DNA of 64,000 nt from Panulirus ornatus. Lineage: Eukaryota > Arthropoda > Malacostraca > Decapoda > Palinuridae. Numbering within the stretch: the first letter of the stretch is position 1; each line of letters begins with the position of its first letter. Shown piece by piece: positions 30,751 to 42,215 of this stretch. The DNA is taken from positions 181,614 through 245,613 of the forward strand of contig NC_092249.1 of assembly GCF_036320965.1 (NCBI RefSeq), written 5' to 3'. The position numbers and the translations under genes are program-made. The notes beneath the pieces were generated by a model that made no database searches, was not told the origin of the DNA, and saw only the letters and a program-made list of their open reading frames with translations.

Positions 30751-32509
30751 CATGTCAAAGCTCTTTAGCAAATCATAAATTCAAATATCAAGTCTAATCC
30801 TTAGGCAGGCTATCATATGCAATACTGTTCTACAAAATGAGCCTGGCTCTCCCCAAAATCTATACCCTGAGGAGGAGAATCACAATTCAATCTATTTTTA
30901 TGGCTGGCTATTTCTGAAATTTTACATTGAAAAGCTTATCAAATAAAGCACTAAACGTAGACTTTCTCCTGTAATAGCATCAAAACAAACTCGACTGAGT
31001 ATAGTCACTAATGAGAGTGAAATAGCATCAACACAGGATGGAGCAAATCTTCACACAGTTGCTGTGAATTATGGCTCAATGGTGCAAGGTTCTATCATAT
31101 GCCTTCTGAATAATGGTACTAGTAAAAATACATTACTGTTTGTCAGATGGCCATAATACCTCTCCAATGATTATGAATACAATTTCTAACACTCAATTCA
31201 TCTACAAATAAATAAACATTTCAGCATTCACTTGCATTAGATAATTCCATGCATAGCCAACCAGTAAGGCTTTATACCATGCAACAGCTTACTACAATCC
31301 AGATAGGCACAAATTAAGTGCTACCTAAAGATGTAGTAGCTCCTTTAGTATTACAGACTTGCAAATAAATACATGCACAAAAATAAAATGCAATGGAAAT
31401 TTCATTTCAGCAACAAACCCTCCCACTGAACATTCTTAAACAGCCAGTATTTCAAATTATGAATTCTGAACATGTCATTATTTCTCTATGAAGATATGAG
31501 CCATCTGTATCCTATCCAACTTTATCATTTCACACAGGATTACCTGAGATCACAGTGTTTGAAATACAGGTTCAGCCTACACAGCTCACAAATTACACTA
31601 AGATCTACTTTCAGTCATGACTGTCAAGATGCCTTGAATCAATCTAAACTAAAAGACCCTTAGTGACTTGGCTAAGATTTTTGAATTCCCCATAAAACTG
31701 GTTTAATTCAGATAGGCATCCCTCGGAAGAGGCTAATTGCTTGTAACAACCACATTGCATTCTCAACGAATGTACTTGGGCACCAGCTACCTCTCTACTC
31801 ATCAGAGGGCTGCCACACTTCTAGTTCAGCACTGACATTTTGTTCCATATGTTTACCGTAACTGATATCCACACCAGCTAAAGAATTTAGGGATGGTTCA
31901 GACTTAGTCATAGTTAGTGGGCTACCTTAGAGATTGCTTAGCATCAATATGTATCTTTTACTTAAAAGTAAACAATTTAGGCAACCTAATATCTATGTCA
32001 ATTAAGCAAGACAAGGCCCATGCTTGACTCTCTGTGCATTTAAGATAAAGCACTCCACTTCTTCATGAAAGCCTGGAGAAAAGACTCTCTGTGCATTTAT
32101 GATAAAGCACTCCACTTCTTCATGAAAGCCTGGAGAAAAGCAATCTCCTTCTCCTTACCAATGAGAGAGGGCTTGAGGGTAACAAATGTAATCTACTAAT
32201 GAATTTTGGCACCATCAAAACCTTTTACATTCAATATCAATTACCAACAACTGAAACGTGAATATTAATGATGTAAAGCCACTGTACTTGGATATGTGGG
32301 AACTCTTCTGAGTAATGTTACGTCCAACTGAAACATGAACTGGAATTGAGAGGAGTAGTTCCTTTAGTTTATTGTCAAGCTTAAAAAAATCCAACTTCCT
32401 AATCAGTTAGCTTTACATATACATGTTTCAACTGGAATGTAGCATAATGCCACCAGTACAATCCACTTTAATGACTTTTAAAATCTTATCAGTCCTTATC
32501 AATTCTTAC
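30751..32509. other. Unique FATP intron
   Basis: Non-repetitive intron sequence between LINE-rich DNA and the exon at 32510. The only structure I see is a 57-bp tandem duplication at 32026-32139. Confidence 0.6.
32026..32139. repeat. 57-bp tandem duplication
   Basis: Two adjacent copies beginning GACTCTCTGTGCATTTA differ by one base (AAGATAAAG versus ATGATAAAG). No known function. Confidence 0.9.
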
Positions 32510-32657
32510 CTAGAATGTTTAATAACTGCAGCTTTCGGCATACCAGTAGTGCCTGAGGTGTATATGTAAACCATGTTATCACTAAAGTTGACATTATGAA
32601 CCTGAGGGGGAGAAGTTGACACCACAGAACACAGACCAACATCCAAGTTCACAGCAT
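32510..32657 (-). CDS. SLC27A: FATP/SLC27A exon (fifth seen) with AMP-binding motif
   Basis: This 148-bp exon encodes the ATP/AMP-binding P-loop of the acyl-CoA synthetase. On the minus strand it follows a TTTTTCAG acceptor and ends at AG/GTAAG. It opens with two bases that complete the Gly/Asp codon begun by the previous exon (phase 1) and leaves two bases of an Arg codon (phase 2), which the exon at 2109-2310 completes. The peptide ends NMVYIYTSGTTGMPKAAV then IKHSR, the hallmark YIYTSGTTGLPKAAI..HSR of FATP proteins; Thr/Ser/Gly residues of the AMP-binding loop and the Lys are all intact. The preceding 25 residues are variable in the family. Confidence 0.92.
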
Positions 32658-33075
32658 CTGAAAAATCATCACAATTATTTTCGGCTATCCTTTTACCAGT
32701 ACATTCCTTTCAAAAACAAATGAAGCAAAAGTTGTCACTCATGACAACAGCTGTAACCTTAATATCAGTTCCGGTTTGTATACAAAAGACGCTTCCACAG
32801 CTAATACGATTATTAGCAGTTAGGTTTGTGACATATGTTTGACAAAGTGTCCTAGATGGTGGTATCTCTTCCTTACATTACCACAATTCCCAATTAGGTT
32901 GGTTCCCCTATTTTTGTAAACCCTCTGGTACTTATCTAATAATTTCCTATACCCCCTGCAAAATGTAAACAAAAAGAAGTGTCTGAATCTTCAAGTTTAA
33001 TCATCCTTCAGGAAATGTGAGTAGGACTTAAATCACACAACCCTCTAATATCTGTCTGCATCCACTGATTATCTT
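32658..33075. other. FATP intron, nothing recognised
   Basis: AT-rich intron upstream (in gene direction) of the AMP-binding exon. Confidence 0.5.
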
Positions 33076-33333
33076 TACATTATATTATTATTATTATTTT
33101 GCTTTGTCGCTGTCTCCCACGTTTGCGAGGTAGCGCAAGGAAACAGACGAAAGAAATGGCCAAACCCACTCCCAAACACAATGTACACACACACACGTCC
33201 ACACATGCAAATATACATACCTATACATCTCAATGTACACATATATATAAACACACAGACACATACATATATACCCATGCACACAATTCACAATGTCTGC
33301 CTTTATTCATTCCCATCGCCACCTCGCCACACA
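33076..33333 (-). mobile_element. LINE tail fragment, long 3'UTR form
   Basis: Antisense insertion consisting only of 3'UTR: (TAA)n tail on its strand, GCTTTGTCGCTGTCTCCCAC, GCGAGGTAGCGCAAGG, the ACATACA-rich stretch and the beginning of the extra segment (CATTCCCATCGCCACCTCGCC) typical of the long form. It is truncated inside the 3'UTR. Confidence 0.82.
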
Positions 33334-33467
33334 TTATAATGAAAGTTAATTTCATATTGGAAGTTAATTTCTGATGCGGTCAGCTAAGTATGATGTGAAT
33401 TACATACATCGTTTATGACCTGTCTGCAACCACTAATTAAGTTCACACTGAAGTGAATGCTGAGGAT

Positions 33468-33470
33468 GAT

Positions 33471-33515
<45 letters not shown>

Positions 33516-33518
33516 ACT
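33468..33518. repeat. (ATCT)n microsatellite
   Basis: About twelve ATCT units at the left edge of the minisatellite-bearing repeat. Shorter CTAT remnants occupy the same edge in the other copies. Confidence 0.92.
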
Positions 33519-34200
33519 AATGCCCATTCCCTGTGGAAACTCCCTCTCGGGGATGGCCAGGGCAAAAGTTTCCATAACTGGTGAACTCCTGAGCCACTTC
33601 TTAGCATTTAGCTTCTCACTCTTAACATGCCACTGGCAGAATGCAATTCTACTGCAGCATTTACAGAGGCATCTAACTTATGTTCCTACCGACTACTTCT
33701 TCCTACTGTGTCTATCTAAAATTCCTTTATTATGTTCCAAACTACTACTACTACTACTACTACTACCTAATGCTCCTGTCTATTGCTTCTAGCAACAACA
33801 ACCAAATGTTACTACCTAATGCTCCTGCCTAATGTTCCAACCTATTACTTCTATCACTCCCACAAATTTGTCAAAAGGCAGGGTAGGCACAGTGTTCAAT
33901 GCAGGAAAACAGAGACTTATGAAGAAAGGGTTGTGTGAGTTTAGTGTTGTCAAGTGTTACGTGGGACAAGAAGAGATTGCAAGCCTGTGGACCGAATGCA
34001 AGTAGTCCACACGTCAGTGAGGCAGAAAGAAAAGACCAGTCATCTGGGTCAAGGGAATGCAACCTGACAACCAATAAAGTGCTCACTCACTACACAGCTG
34101 TCACTAACCCTCCCAATATGCAGGCAGATAGTACCGCTGTAATACTTCCCTGTTCAGTGGTGTCCTACCAACTAGTACCTACCTGTGGATGATGTGGATC
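33519..34200 (+). repeat. Minisatellite-bearing repeat, probable LINE 5'UTR, copy 1
   Basis: Begins TAATGCCCATTCCCTGTGG, contains a degenerate array of TACCTA(A/C)TGCTCC / ACTACTACTTCTA units (about 33680-33860), then a conserved block with GTGTGAGTTTAGTGTTGTCAAG and an (ATCT)CTGGGTC..AACCTGACAACC region. The same order of parts is seen at 38160-38740, 43975-44555 and (reversed) 53447-54055. At 38.7 and 44.5 kb it is followed directly by LINE endonuclease sequence, so I infer it is the LINE 5'UTR. Confidence 0.65.
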
Positions 34201-34271
34201 ACGTATACCCTTTACAATTTTTCATTCACTATTTCACATACAGCAAAGTAGCACCAGAAACAGATGCATAT

Positions 34272-34590
34272 ATCTGCTGAAATGCATGAGCAGTGCCAAT
34301 GTATAAAGACAAGGAACCATAGGCAAGTGTTCAAACTAAAGAGGTATGAGTTTGTTAGAGTGTACCTGGTAAGTTGTATGGGAGAATGCTGACTGAATGG
34401 GTGACAGAAGGTATGAACACAGCATCAGACTGGGGAGAAACAATGTGGTTTCAGGATGGATAGAAGATGTGTGGATCAGGTGTTTGCTTTAAAGAATGTG
34501 TCTTAGAGAAATGGAAGGACAGTATGTGGCATCTTTTGTTTGGAGAAAGCTTATGATATGGTCGACAGAGATTCCTCATGAAAGGTAAAG
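34272..34590 (+). mobile_element. Old RTE-like LINE RT fragment
   Basis: Degenerate sense fragment from the KGKGDKSECSNYRG block (CAATGTATAAAGACAAGG at 34298) through CGFRSGRGCVDQVFAL (near 34440-34495) to motif A (GAGAAAGCTTATGATATGGT). Many substitutions and frame breaks. It may be another piece of the insertion whose 5'UTR lies at 33519-34200. Confidence 0.8.
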
Positions 34591-34655
34591 GTGGGTCTTT
34601 CTTTTCTACTTGACATACTTATTGCTTCATTAAGGGAAACCAACATCTTCAATAC

Positions 34656-34886
34656 AAAAAATATACACACAATGTTTCCTCTCCATCTGAATACAAATAA
34701 TTATTTTGGTGAATCCAAAATATCCCATCCTAATAAATCCTTTCACTGCATCCAACCAACTCTTCTATTCAAAAAATATACACATAATGTTTCCTCTGCA
34801 TCTGAATCCAAATAATTATTTTGGTGAATCCAAAATATCCCTAGTCCTAATAAATCCTTTCACTGAATCCAACCAACTCTTCTATG
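34656..34886. repeat. 115-bp tandem duplication
   Basis: Two adjacent ~115-bp units starting AAAAAATATACACA/TAATG with a few differences. No coding or mobile signature. Confidence 0.9.
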
Positions 34887-35370
34887 GTCTAAATCTCCCT
34901 CACATACCTTCAACCTCTCATCTGCCACACATCTTACTTGGCCATTTCATCACAGAAGACTGTCATCAAAGCACTTTCTTATCAATTACTCTTTCCATAC
35001 AGATAACAGTCCCTCAAGGAATTATTTAGGGTAAAATAAAGAATCAAGCTTTTAAACTCATAAAACATGGAGCAGAAACTATGACACACTACTGATGATA
35101 ATAAGTTTACTGTTTTATTCATTACTCAAAGATAATAAGCATTATAAAATTCCTTTTAACATTACACTGTCTCCATAGTTGGGTGATATACTCCAAAATA
35201 AAAAGGGTTTGTGTATACAAGGTTTTTAACATGAAAGAATGACCAGCTCACACCCCAGCCACCCTGGGTCTCAAGTGTTATGAATAATGAACACTACCCC
35301 TGCATTACAAAGACTCTTTTCCTTGTACAAAGTAACATGTTATGACAATTTGCTCATCATATCTCATCAT
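34887..35370. other. FATP intron, nothing recognised
   Basis: Unique-looking intron sequence up to the LINE fragment at 35371. Confidence 0.5.
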
Positions 35371-36296
35371 ATCAGTTGTTGTTCGCTGATGATACAGCGC
35401 TGGTGGCTGATTCATATGAGAAACTGCAGAAGCTGGTGACTGAGTTTGGTAAAGTGTGTGAAAGAAGAAAGTTAAGAGTAAATGTGAATAAGAGCAAGGT
35501 TATTGGGTACAGTAGGGTTGAGGGTCAAGTCAATTGGGAGGTAAGTTTGAATGGAGCAAAACTGGAGGAAGTAAAGTGTTTTAGATATCTGGGAGTGGAT
35601 CTGGCAGCGGATGGAACCATGGAAGCGGAAGTGGATCATAGGGTGGGGGAGGGGGCGAAAATCCTGGGAGCCTTGAAGAATGTGTGGAAGTCAAGAACAT
35701 TATCTCGGAAAGCAAAAATGGGTATGTTTGAAGGAATAGTGGTTCCAATAATGTTGTATGGTTGCGAGGCGTGGGCTATGGATAGAGTTGTGCGCAGGAG
35801 GATGGATGTGCTGGAAATGAGATGTTTGAGGACAATGTGTGGTGTGAGGTGGTTTGATCGAGTAAGTAACGTAAGGGTAAGAGAGATGTGTGGAAATAAA
35901 AAGAGCGTGGCTGAGAGAGCAGAAGAGGGTGTTTTGAAATGGTTCGGGCACATGGAGAGAATGAGTGAGGAAAGATTGACCAAGAGGATATATGTGTCGG
36001 AGGTGGAGGGAACGAGGAGAAGTGGGAGACCAAATTGGAGGTGGAAAGATGGAGTGAAAAAGATTTTGTGTGATCGGGGCCTGAACATGCAGGAGGGTGA
36101 AAGGAGGGCAAGGAATAGAGTGAATTGGATCGATGTGGTATACCGGGGTAGACGTGCTGTCAGTGGATTGAATCAGGGCATGTGAAGCGTCTGGGGTAAA
36201 CCATGGAAAGCTGTGTAGGTATGTATATTTGCGTGTGTGGACGTATGTATATACATGTGTATGGGGGTGGGTTGGGCCATTTCTTTATGATAATCT
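35371..36296 (+). mobile_element. RTE-like LINE C-terminal fragment with stop loss
   Basis: Sense fragment starting at the FADD box ([12 protein letters not shown]) and running through the C-terminal domain. The normal TGA after VVYRG reads AGA, so the frame (35376-36185, 269 aa) extends 12 codons into the 3'UTR. The 3'UTR stops at GGGCCATTTCTTT, before the tail motif, so the element is truncated at both ends. It is one partner of the tandem duplication described below: its private GTAGACG and AGAAGTGGG variants reappear at 41836-41968. Confidence 0.88.
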
Positions 36297-36398
36297 TTAT
36301 GATAATCAATACACATTTTAACATATTCAATGGTTTGTAGAAATAAAAGTACACTAATTAGTGCTAGTTTAATAACCACCCTGATTAAACACACTTAC

Positions 36399-36485
36399 CT
36401 TTGATACAAAATTCTGCTTCACCACCACCAGATATGTACAAAGGCAGGAGGGAAATATCTTCAGAGTCTCGTATATCAGAGATGG
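36399..36485 (-). CDS. SLC27A: FATP/SLC27A exon (fourth seen), copy a
   Basis: An 87-bp exon encoding (G)AISDIRDSEDISLLPLY and ISGGGEAEFCIK, matching the FATP segment that follows the RALVFGSEM..A block (family pattern AVSEI..SLDPSLSLF..G). On the minus strand it follows TTTTGCAG and ends at AAAG/GTAAG. It enters in phase 1 (completing GAAG|CC as Glu, Ala) and leaves in phase 1, so it is phase-symmetric: it can be skipped or doubled without a frameshift. A second intact copy lies at 42216-42302. Both neighbouring exons fit it in phase. Confidence 0.82.
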
Positions 36486-36620
36486 CTGCAAAAGTGATAA
36501 AACAACACATTTCTTATTCAACAAGAACATTTATAAAATTCATTACACAATCAATTGCAAATCTAAAGAGTTTAATAAATCTTAACCATACATTTCTTAA
36601 TAAATAACCAGAAGTTAAAT

Positions 36621-37548
36621 ATTTTTTTTTTCTTTTTTTTGACGCTGTCTCCCGCGCTTGCGAGGTAGCGCAAGGAAACAGACGAAAGAAATGGCCCAAC
36701 CCACCCCCATACACATGTATATACATACGTCCACATACGCAAATATACATACCTACACAGCTTTCCATGGTTTACCCCAGACGCTTCAAATGCCTTGATT
36801 CAATCCACTGACAGCACGTCAACCCCGGTATACCACATCGCTCCAATTCACTCTATTCCTTGCCCTCCTTTCACCCTCCTGCATGTTCAGGCCCCGATCA
36901 CACAAAATCTTTTTCACTCCATCTTTCCACCTCCAATTTGGTCTCCCTCTTCTCCTCGTTCCCTCCACCTCCGACACATATATCCTCTTGGTCAATCTTT
37001 CCTCACTCATTCTCTCCATGTGACCAAACCATTTCAAAACACCCTCTTCTGCTCTCTCAACCATGCTCTTTTTATTTCCACACATCTCTCTTACCCTTAC
37101 GTTACTTACTCGATCAAACCACCTCACACCACACATTGTCCTCAAACATCTCATTTCCAGCACATCCATCCTCCTGCGCACAACTCTATCCATAGTCCAC
37201 GCCTCGCAACCATACAACATTGTTGGAACCACTATTCCTTCAAACATATCCATTTTTGCTTTCCGAGATAATGTTCTCTACTTCCACACATTCTTCAAGG
37301 CTCCCAGAATTTTCGCCCCCTCCCCCACCCTATGATCCACTTACGCTTCCATGTTTCCATCCGCTGCCAGATCCACTCCCAGATATCTAAAACACTTCAC
37401 TTCCTCCAGTTTTTCTCCATTCAAACTCACCTCCCAATTGACTTGACCCTCAACCCTACTGTACCTAATAACCTTGCTCTTATTCACATTTACTCTTAAC
37501 TTTCTTCTTTCACACACTTTACCAAACTCAGTCACCAGCTTCTGCAGT
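36621..37548 (-). mobile_element. RTE-like LINE 3' fragment, antisense
   Basis: Antisense copy from a T-run and GACGCTGTCTCCCGCGCTTG through the short 3'UTR and the C-terminal coding region to the residues just after FADD (CAGCTTCTGCAG). The frame is open from the stop at 36819 to 37253, then broken near 37260 (a TAG in place of a Ser codon: CTCTACTTCC). Possible short target duplication AGTTAAATA/AGTTATATA. A duplicate is at 42438-43363. Confidence 0.85.
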
Positions 37549-38159
37549 TATATACATTAATATATACATTAATAAAATAATTATCAAAGGACACTGGAAG
37601 TGCAATTCTTGGTAAATATCTATGCCAGAAGAGGGAAGTCATTTTCTTCTCTTACTAAATACAGTTTTATTGATCTCTCCACACATTCCTAAAGCCCTTA
37701 TTATTGTTCCATGTGTTTTTTCTATTCCTCTAAAATAATCACATTCATTTATCAAATCTCCTTACATTATACATGACACTTGGGGAAATGTTTGCCAAAA
37801 AGACCATTGCTCAATTGCACCTGATGCTACCTAAGGTGGGTGAAGACAATGGAGAAAATTTTCTTTCTTTTTTATCAAACTCATCTACATTTACATAAGA
37901 GTTCCCAGAGACAAAACAACAAAGAATTCCTGGTTCTTCCTTTACTAAAGTCAGTCATATGTAACCAATAAATCTGATGAAAACTCACACGACTTAAGTA
38001 GCCCTATCTGTTTATTCACAAGAAAGCAAACTTTTAGGATAGCTCATTTGTGAGGTAGTTACAAGAACAGACATAGATTATGTCAACAATTTTCATTTCA
38101 CTCCCAATCTATCAGGATGGATTAGATACAAACTGCCTCTTAATATTACTCACTATCTA
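37549..38159. other. FATP intron, nothing recognised
   Basis: Unique-looking intron; an identical duplicate is at 43364-43974. Confidence 0.55.
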
Positions 38160-39308
38160 TGTCTCTGATGCCCATTCCCTCAAAGAACTCCCTCAAAGGG
38201 GGTGGCCATGGGAAGTCTCTCCATAGCTGGTGAACTCCAGTTCTGCTTTTTAGCCTTTTAATGCCTCATCCTTAACAGGAAGAGGGCAATTCCAGAGCAG
38301 TGTTTCCACAGGCTCTTATCTAATGTCTGTACCAACTACTAATGTTCCAACCTACTACTTCTACCAAATGCTCCAGCCGAATGTTCCTACATACTATTTT
38401 ATGTTTCTATCAAATGCTCCTGCCTAATGCCTACTACTTCTATCTATTGCTCCAATCATGTTACCAAAAGGAAAGGCTAACACACTGCAATCAAGACAAA
38501 AAACCTAGAGTTATGAAGAATGAGTTGTGTGAGTTGGGTGTTGTCAAGTATGTTTATGGACAGAATGCCAGTGGTCTACATGTGGGTGAAAGAAAAAGAA
38601 ATGACAGCTACCTGGGTCTGAGGAGCACAACTTGATAATCACTGAAGTGCTCATTAACTATGCAGCCATCATTAACCCTCCTGATACCCTGGTGGGTAAT
38701 ACCAGGAATATACTTCCCTGGTTGGCAGCTGATGTGACAAAGATGAAAAGAAAGGAGAGATTAGTAGTATGTTTAAGGAAAGAAACCTGGATGTTCCAGC
38801 TCTGAATGAAACGAAGCTCAAGGGAAAAAGGGAAGAATGGTATGGAAAGTTCTTCATAGTAAAGTTAGGGGTCGATCAGAGGACAAGAACTATGGAAGAA
38901 GTAGCACTACTCCTAAAGTAGGAATTGTGGAAGCATGTGACACTGTAAGAAAGTAATTTCTTGATTGATGTGGGTAAAACTGAAAGTGGGTGGAGAGAGA
39001 TGGGTGATCCTTTGTGCTTATGCACCTGGTCACAAGATCTTCACAAAAGATCATGAGAGGCAAGTGTTTTGAGAGCAGCTAGGTGCATCAGCAGTTTTGG
39101 TACACGGGACTGGGTATTAGTGATGGGTGATTTAAATGCGAAGGTAAGTAATGTGGCAGTTGAGGGTATAATTGGTGCACATGGAGTATCCAGTGTTGTG
39201 AATGAAAATGGTGAAGAGCTTTTGGGTTTATGTGGTGATAAAAGACTGGTGATTGGAAAAACCTGGTTTAAAAAGAGAGAGATATACATAAGTATATGTA
39301 TGTGAGTA
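38160..39308 (+). mobile_element. 5' part of an old RTE-like LINE: 5'UTR and endonuclease
   Basis: Sense. It begins with the minisatellite-bearing repeat (38160-38740; array of AATGTTCC/ACTACTTCTA units at 38330-38470), then encodes with frame breaks an endonuclease N-terminal half: ERNLDVPALNETKLKGKREE near 38775-38835, AYAPGH (39018-39035), VMGDLNAKVSNVAVEGIIG (39119-39175) and NTWFKKR-like sequence. It extends further 5' than the 930-aa copy. At 39308 it is interrupted by a younger insertion; in the second duplication unit the interrupted sequence resumes at 48001. Confidence 0.82.
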
Positions 39309-40849
39309 CTCACTCTTATCCCCTTTGCCTTTGTACAATGGCACTATGCACGCATTCCGCCAATCCTCAGGCACCTCACCATGAGTCATACATACATTAA
39401 ATAACCTTACCAACCAGTCAACAATACAGTCACCCCCTTTTTTAATAAATTCCACTGCAATACCATCCAAACCTGCTGCCTTGCCGGCTTTCATCTTCCA
39501 CAAAGCTTTCACTACCTCTTCTCTGTTTACCAAATCATTTTCCCTAACCCTCTCACTTTGCACACCACCTCGACCAAAACACCCTATATCTGCCACTCTA
39601 TCATCAAACACATTCAACAAACCTTCAAAATACTCACTCCATCTCCTTCTCACATCTGCGCCCTTCACTGAAGTTCCCATTTGCTCCCTTGTCTTACGCA
39701 CTTTATTTACCTCCTTCCAGAACATCTTTTTATTCTCCCTAAAATTTAATGATACTCTCTCACCCCAACTCTCATTTGCCCTTTTTTTCACCTCTTGCAC
39801 CTTTCTCATGACCTCCTGTCTCTTTCTTTTATACATCTCCCACTCAATTGCATTTTTTCCCTGCAAAAATCGTCCAAATGCCTCTCTCTTCTTTCACTAA
39901 TACTCTTACTTCTTCATCCCACCACTCACTACCCTTTCTAATCAACCCACCTCCCACTCAAATTACAGAGGTATAAGTTTGTTGAGTATTCCTGGTAAAT
40001 TATTTTTATTTATATTTATTATACTTTGTCGCTGTCTCCCGCGTTTGCGAGGTAGCGCAAGGAAACAGACGAAAGAAATGGCCCAACCCACCCCCATACA
40101 CATGTATATACATACGTCCACATACGCAAATATACATACCTACACAGCTTTCCATGGTTTACCCCAGATGCTTCACATGCCTTGATTCAATCCACTGACA
40201 GCACATCAACCCCGGTATACCACATCGCTCCAATTCACTCTATTCCTTGCCCTCCTTTCACCCTCCTGCATGTTCAGGCCCCGATCACACAAAATCTTTT
40301 TCACTCCATCTTTCCACCTCCAATTTGGTCTCCCTCTTCTCCTTGTTCCCTCCACCTCCGACACATATATCCTCTTGGTCAATCTTTCCTCACTCATCCT
40401 CTCCATCTGCCCAAACCACTTCAAAACACCCTCCTCTGCTCTCTCAACCACGCTCTTTTTATTTCCACACATCTCTCTTACCCTTACGTTACTCACTCGA
40501 TCAAACCACCTCACACCACACATTGTCCTCAAACATCTCATTTCCAGCACATCCATCCTCCTGCGCACAACTCTATCCATAGCCCACGCCTCGCAACCAT
40601 ACAACATTGTTGGAACCACTATTCCTTCAAACATACCCATTTTTGCTTTCCGAGATAATGTTCTCGACTTCCACACATTCTTCAAGGCTCCCAGAATTTT
40701 CGCCCCCTCCCCCACCCTATGATCCACTTACGCTTCCATGGTTCCATCCGCTGCCAGATCCACTCCCAGATATCTAAAACACTTCACTTCCTCCAGTTTT
40801 TCTCCATTCAAACTCACCTCCCAATTGACTTGACCCTCAACCCTACTTA
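39309..40849. mobile_element. Inverted 5' part of a rearranged LINE insertion, with nested antisense LINE
   Basis: Unit-1 copy of the insertion best seen at 45124-46664: antisense RT N-terminal part (39309-39952, coding 39228-39866 on the minus strand), a short sense piece (39958-40007), and a nested antisense LINE 3' fragment (40008-40849) with C-terminal frame 40206-40727. The order of parts is that of a 5'-inverted (twin-primed) insertion later hit by another element. Confidence 0.75.
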
Positions 40850-42103
40850 GAAAAGCAAATGGATTTGTATGTAGCATTTATGGATCTGGAGAAGGCATAT
40901 GATAGAGTTGATAGAGATGCTCTGTGGAAGGCATTAAGAATATATGGTGTGGGAGGAAAGTTGTTAGAAGCAGTGAAAAGTTTTTATCGAGGATGTAAGG
41001 CATGTGTACGTGTAGGAAGAGAGGAAAGTGATTGGTTCTCAGTGAATGTAGGTTTGCGGCAGGGGTGTGTGATGTCTCCATGGTTGTTTAATTTGTTTAT
41101 GGATGGGGTTGTTAGGGAGGTAAATGCAAGAGTTTTGGAAAGAGGGGCAAGTATGAAGTCTGTTGGGGATGAGAGAGCTTGGGAAGTGAGTCAGTTGTTG
41201 TTCGCTGATGATACAGCGCTGGTGGCTGATTCATGTGAGAAACTGCAGAAGCTGGTGACTGAGTTTGATAAAGTGTGTGAAAGAAGAAAGTTAAGAGTAA
41301 ATGTGAATAAGAGCAAGGTTATTAGGTACAGTAGGGTTGAGGGTCAAGTAAATTGGGAGGTGAGTTTGAATGGAGAAAAACTGGAGGAAGTGAAGTGTTT
41401 TAGATATCTGGGAGTGGATCTGGCAGCGGATGGAACCATGGAAGCGGAAGTGGATCATAGGGTGGGGGAGGGGGCGAAAATTCTGGGGGCCTTGAAGAAT
41501 GTGTGGAAGTCGAGAACATTATCTCGGAAAGCAAAAATGGGTAAGTTTGAAGGAATAGTGGTTCCAACAATGTTGTATGGTTGCGAGGCGTGGGCTATGG
41601 ATAGAGTTGTGCGCAGGAGGATGGATGTGCTGGAAATGAGATGTTTGAGGACAATGTGTGGTGTGAGGTGGTTTGATCGAGTGAGTAACGTAAGGGTAAG
41701 AGAGATGTGTGGAATAAAAAGAGTGTGGTTGAGAAAGCAAAGAGGGTGTTTTGAAGTGGTTTGGGCACATGGAGAGAATGAGTGAGGAAAGATTGACCAA
41801 GAGGATATATGTGTCGGAGGTGGAGGGAACGAGGAGAAGTGGGAGACCAAATTGGAGGTGGAAAGATGGAGTGAAAAAGATTTTGTGTGATCGGGGCCTG
41901 AACATGCAGGAGGGTGAAAGGAGGGCAAGGAATAGAGTGAATTGGATCGATGTGGTATACCGGGGTAGACGTGCTGTCAGTGGATTGAATCAGGACATGT
42001 GAAGCGTCTGGGGTAAACCATGGAAAGCTGTGTAGTTATGTATATTTGCGTGTGTGGACGTATGTATATACATGTGTATGGGGGTGGGTTGGGCCTTTTC
42101 TTT
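40850..42103 (+). mobile_element. Hybrid RTE-like LINE at tandem-duplication junction
   Basis: Sense LINE from motif A (frame 40859-41785) to the 3'UTR. Up to about 41765 it matches the element at 46665-47985 (shared AAGTTTGAAGG, GTGAGTAACG, GAAGTGGTTTGGG); from about 41836 it matches the element at 35371-36296 (shared AGAAGTGGGAG, stop-lost GTAGACG, 3'UTR ending at TTTCTTTATGATAATC). A base missing near 41713 and two more near 41738 shift the frame. This chimeric structure is what unequal exchange between those two LINEs would leave. Confidence 0.82.
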
Positions 42104-42215
42104 ATGATAATCTTTATGATAATCAATACACATTTTAACATATTCAATGGTTTGTAGAAATAAAAGTACACTAATTAGTGCTAGTTTAATAACCACCCTG
42201 ATTAAACACACTTAC

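Noticed and set aside
31472..31663. 63-aa ORF in unique intron
   Set aside because: No splice-compatible borders, no family resemblance and no conserved motif.
33680..33860. Degenerate array as a possible CRISPR
   Set aside because: Units are imperfect, without unique spacers, in a eukaryotic repeat next to LINE sequence.
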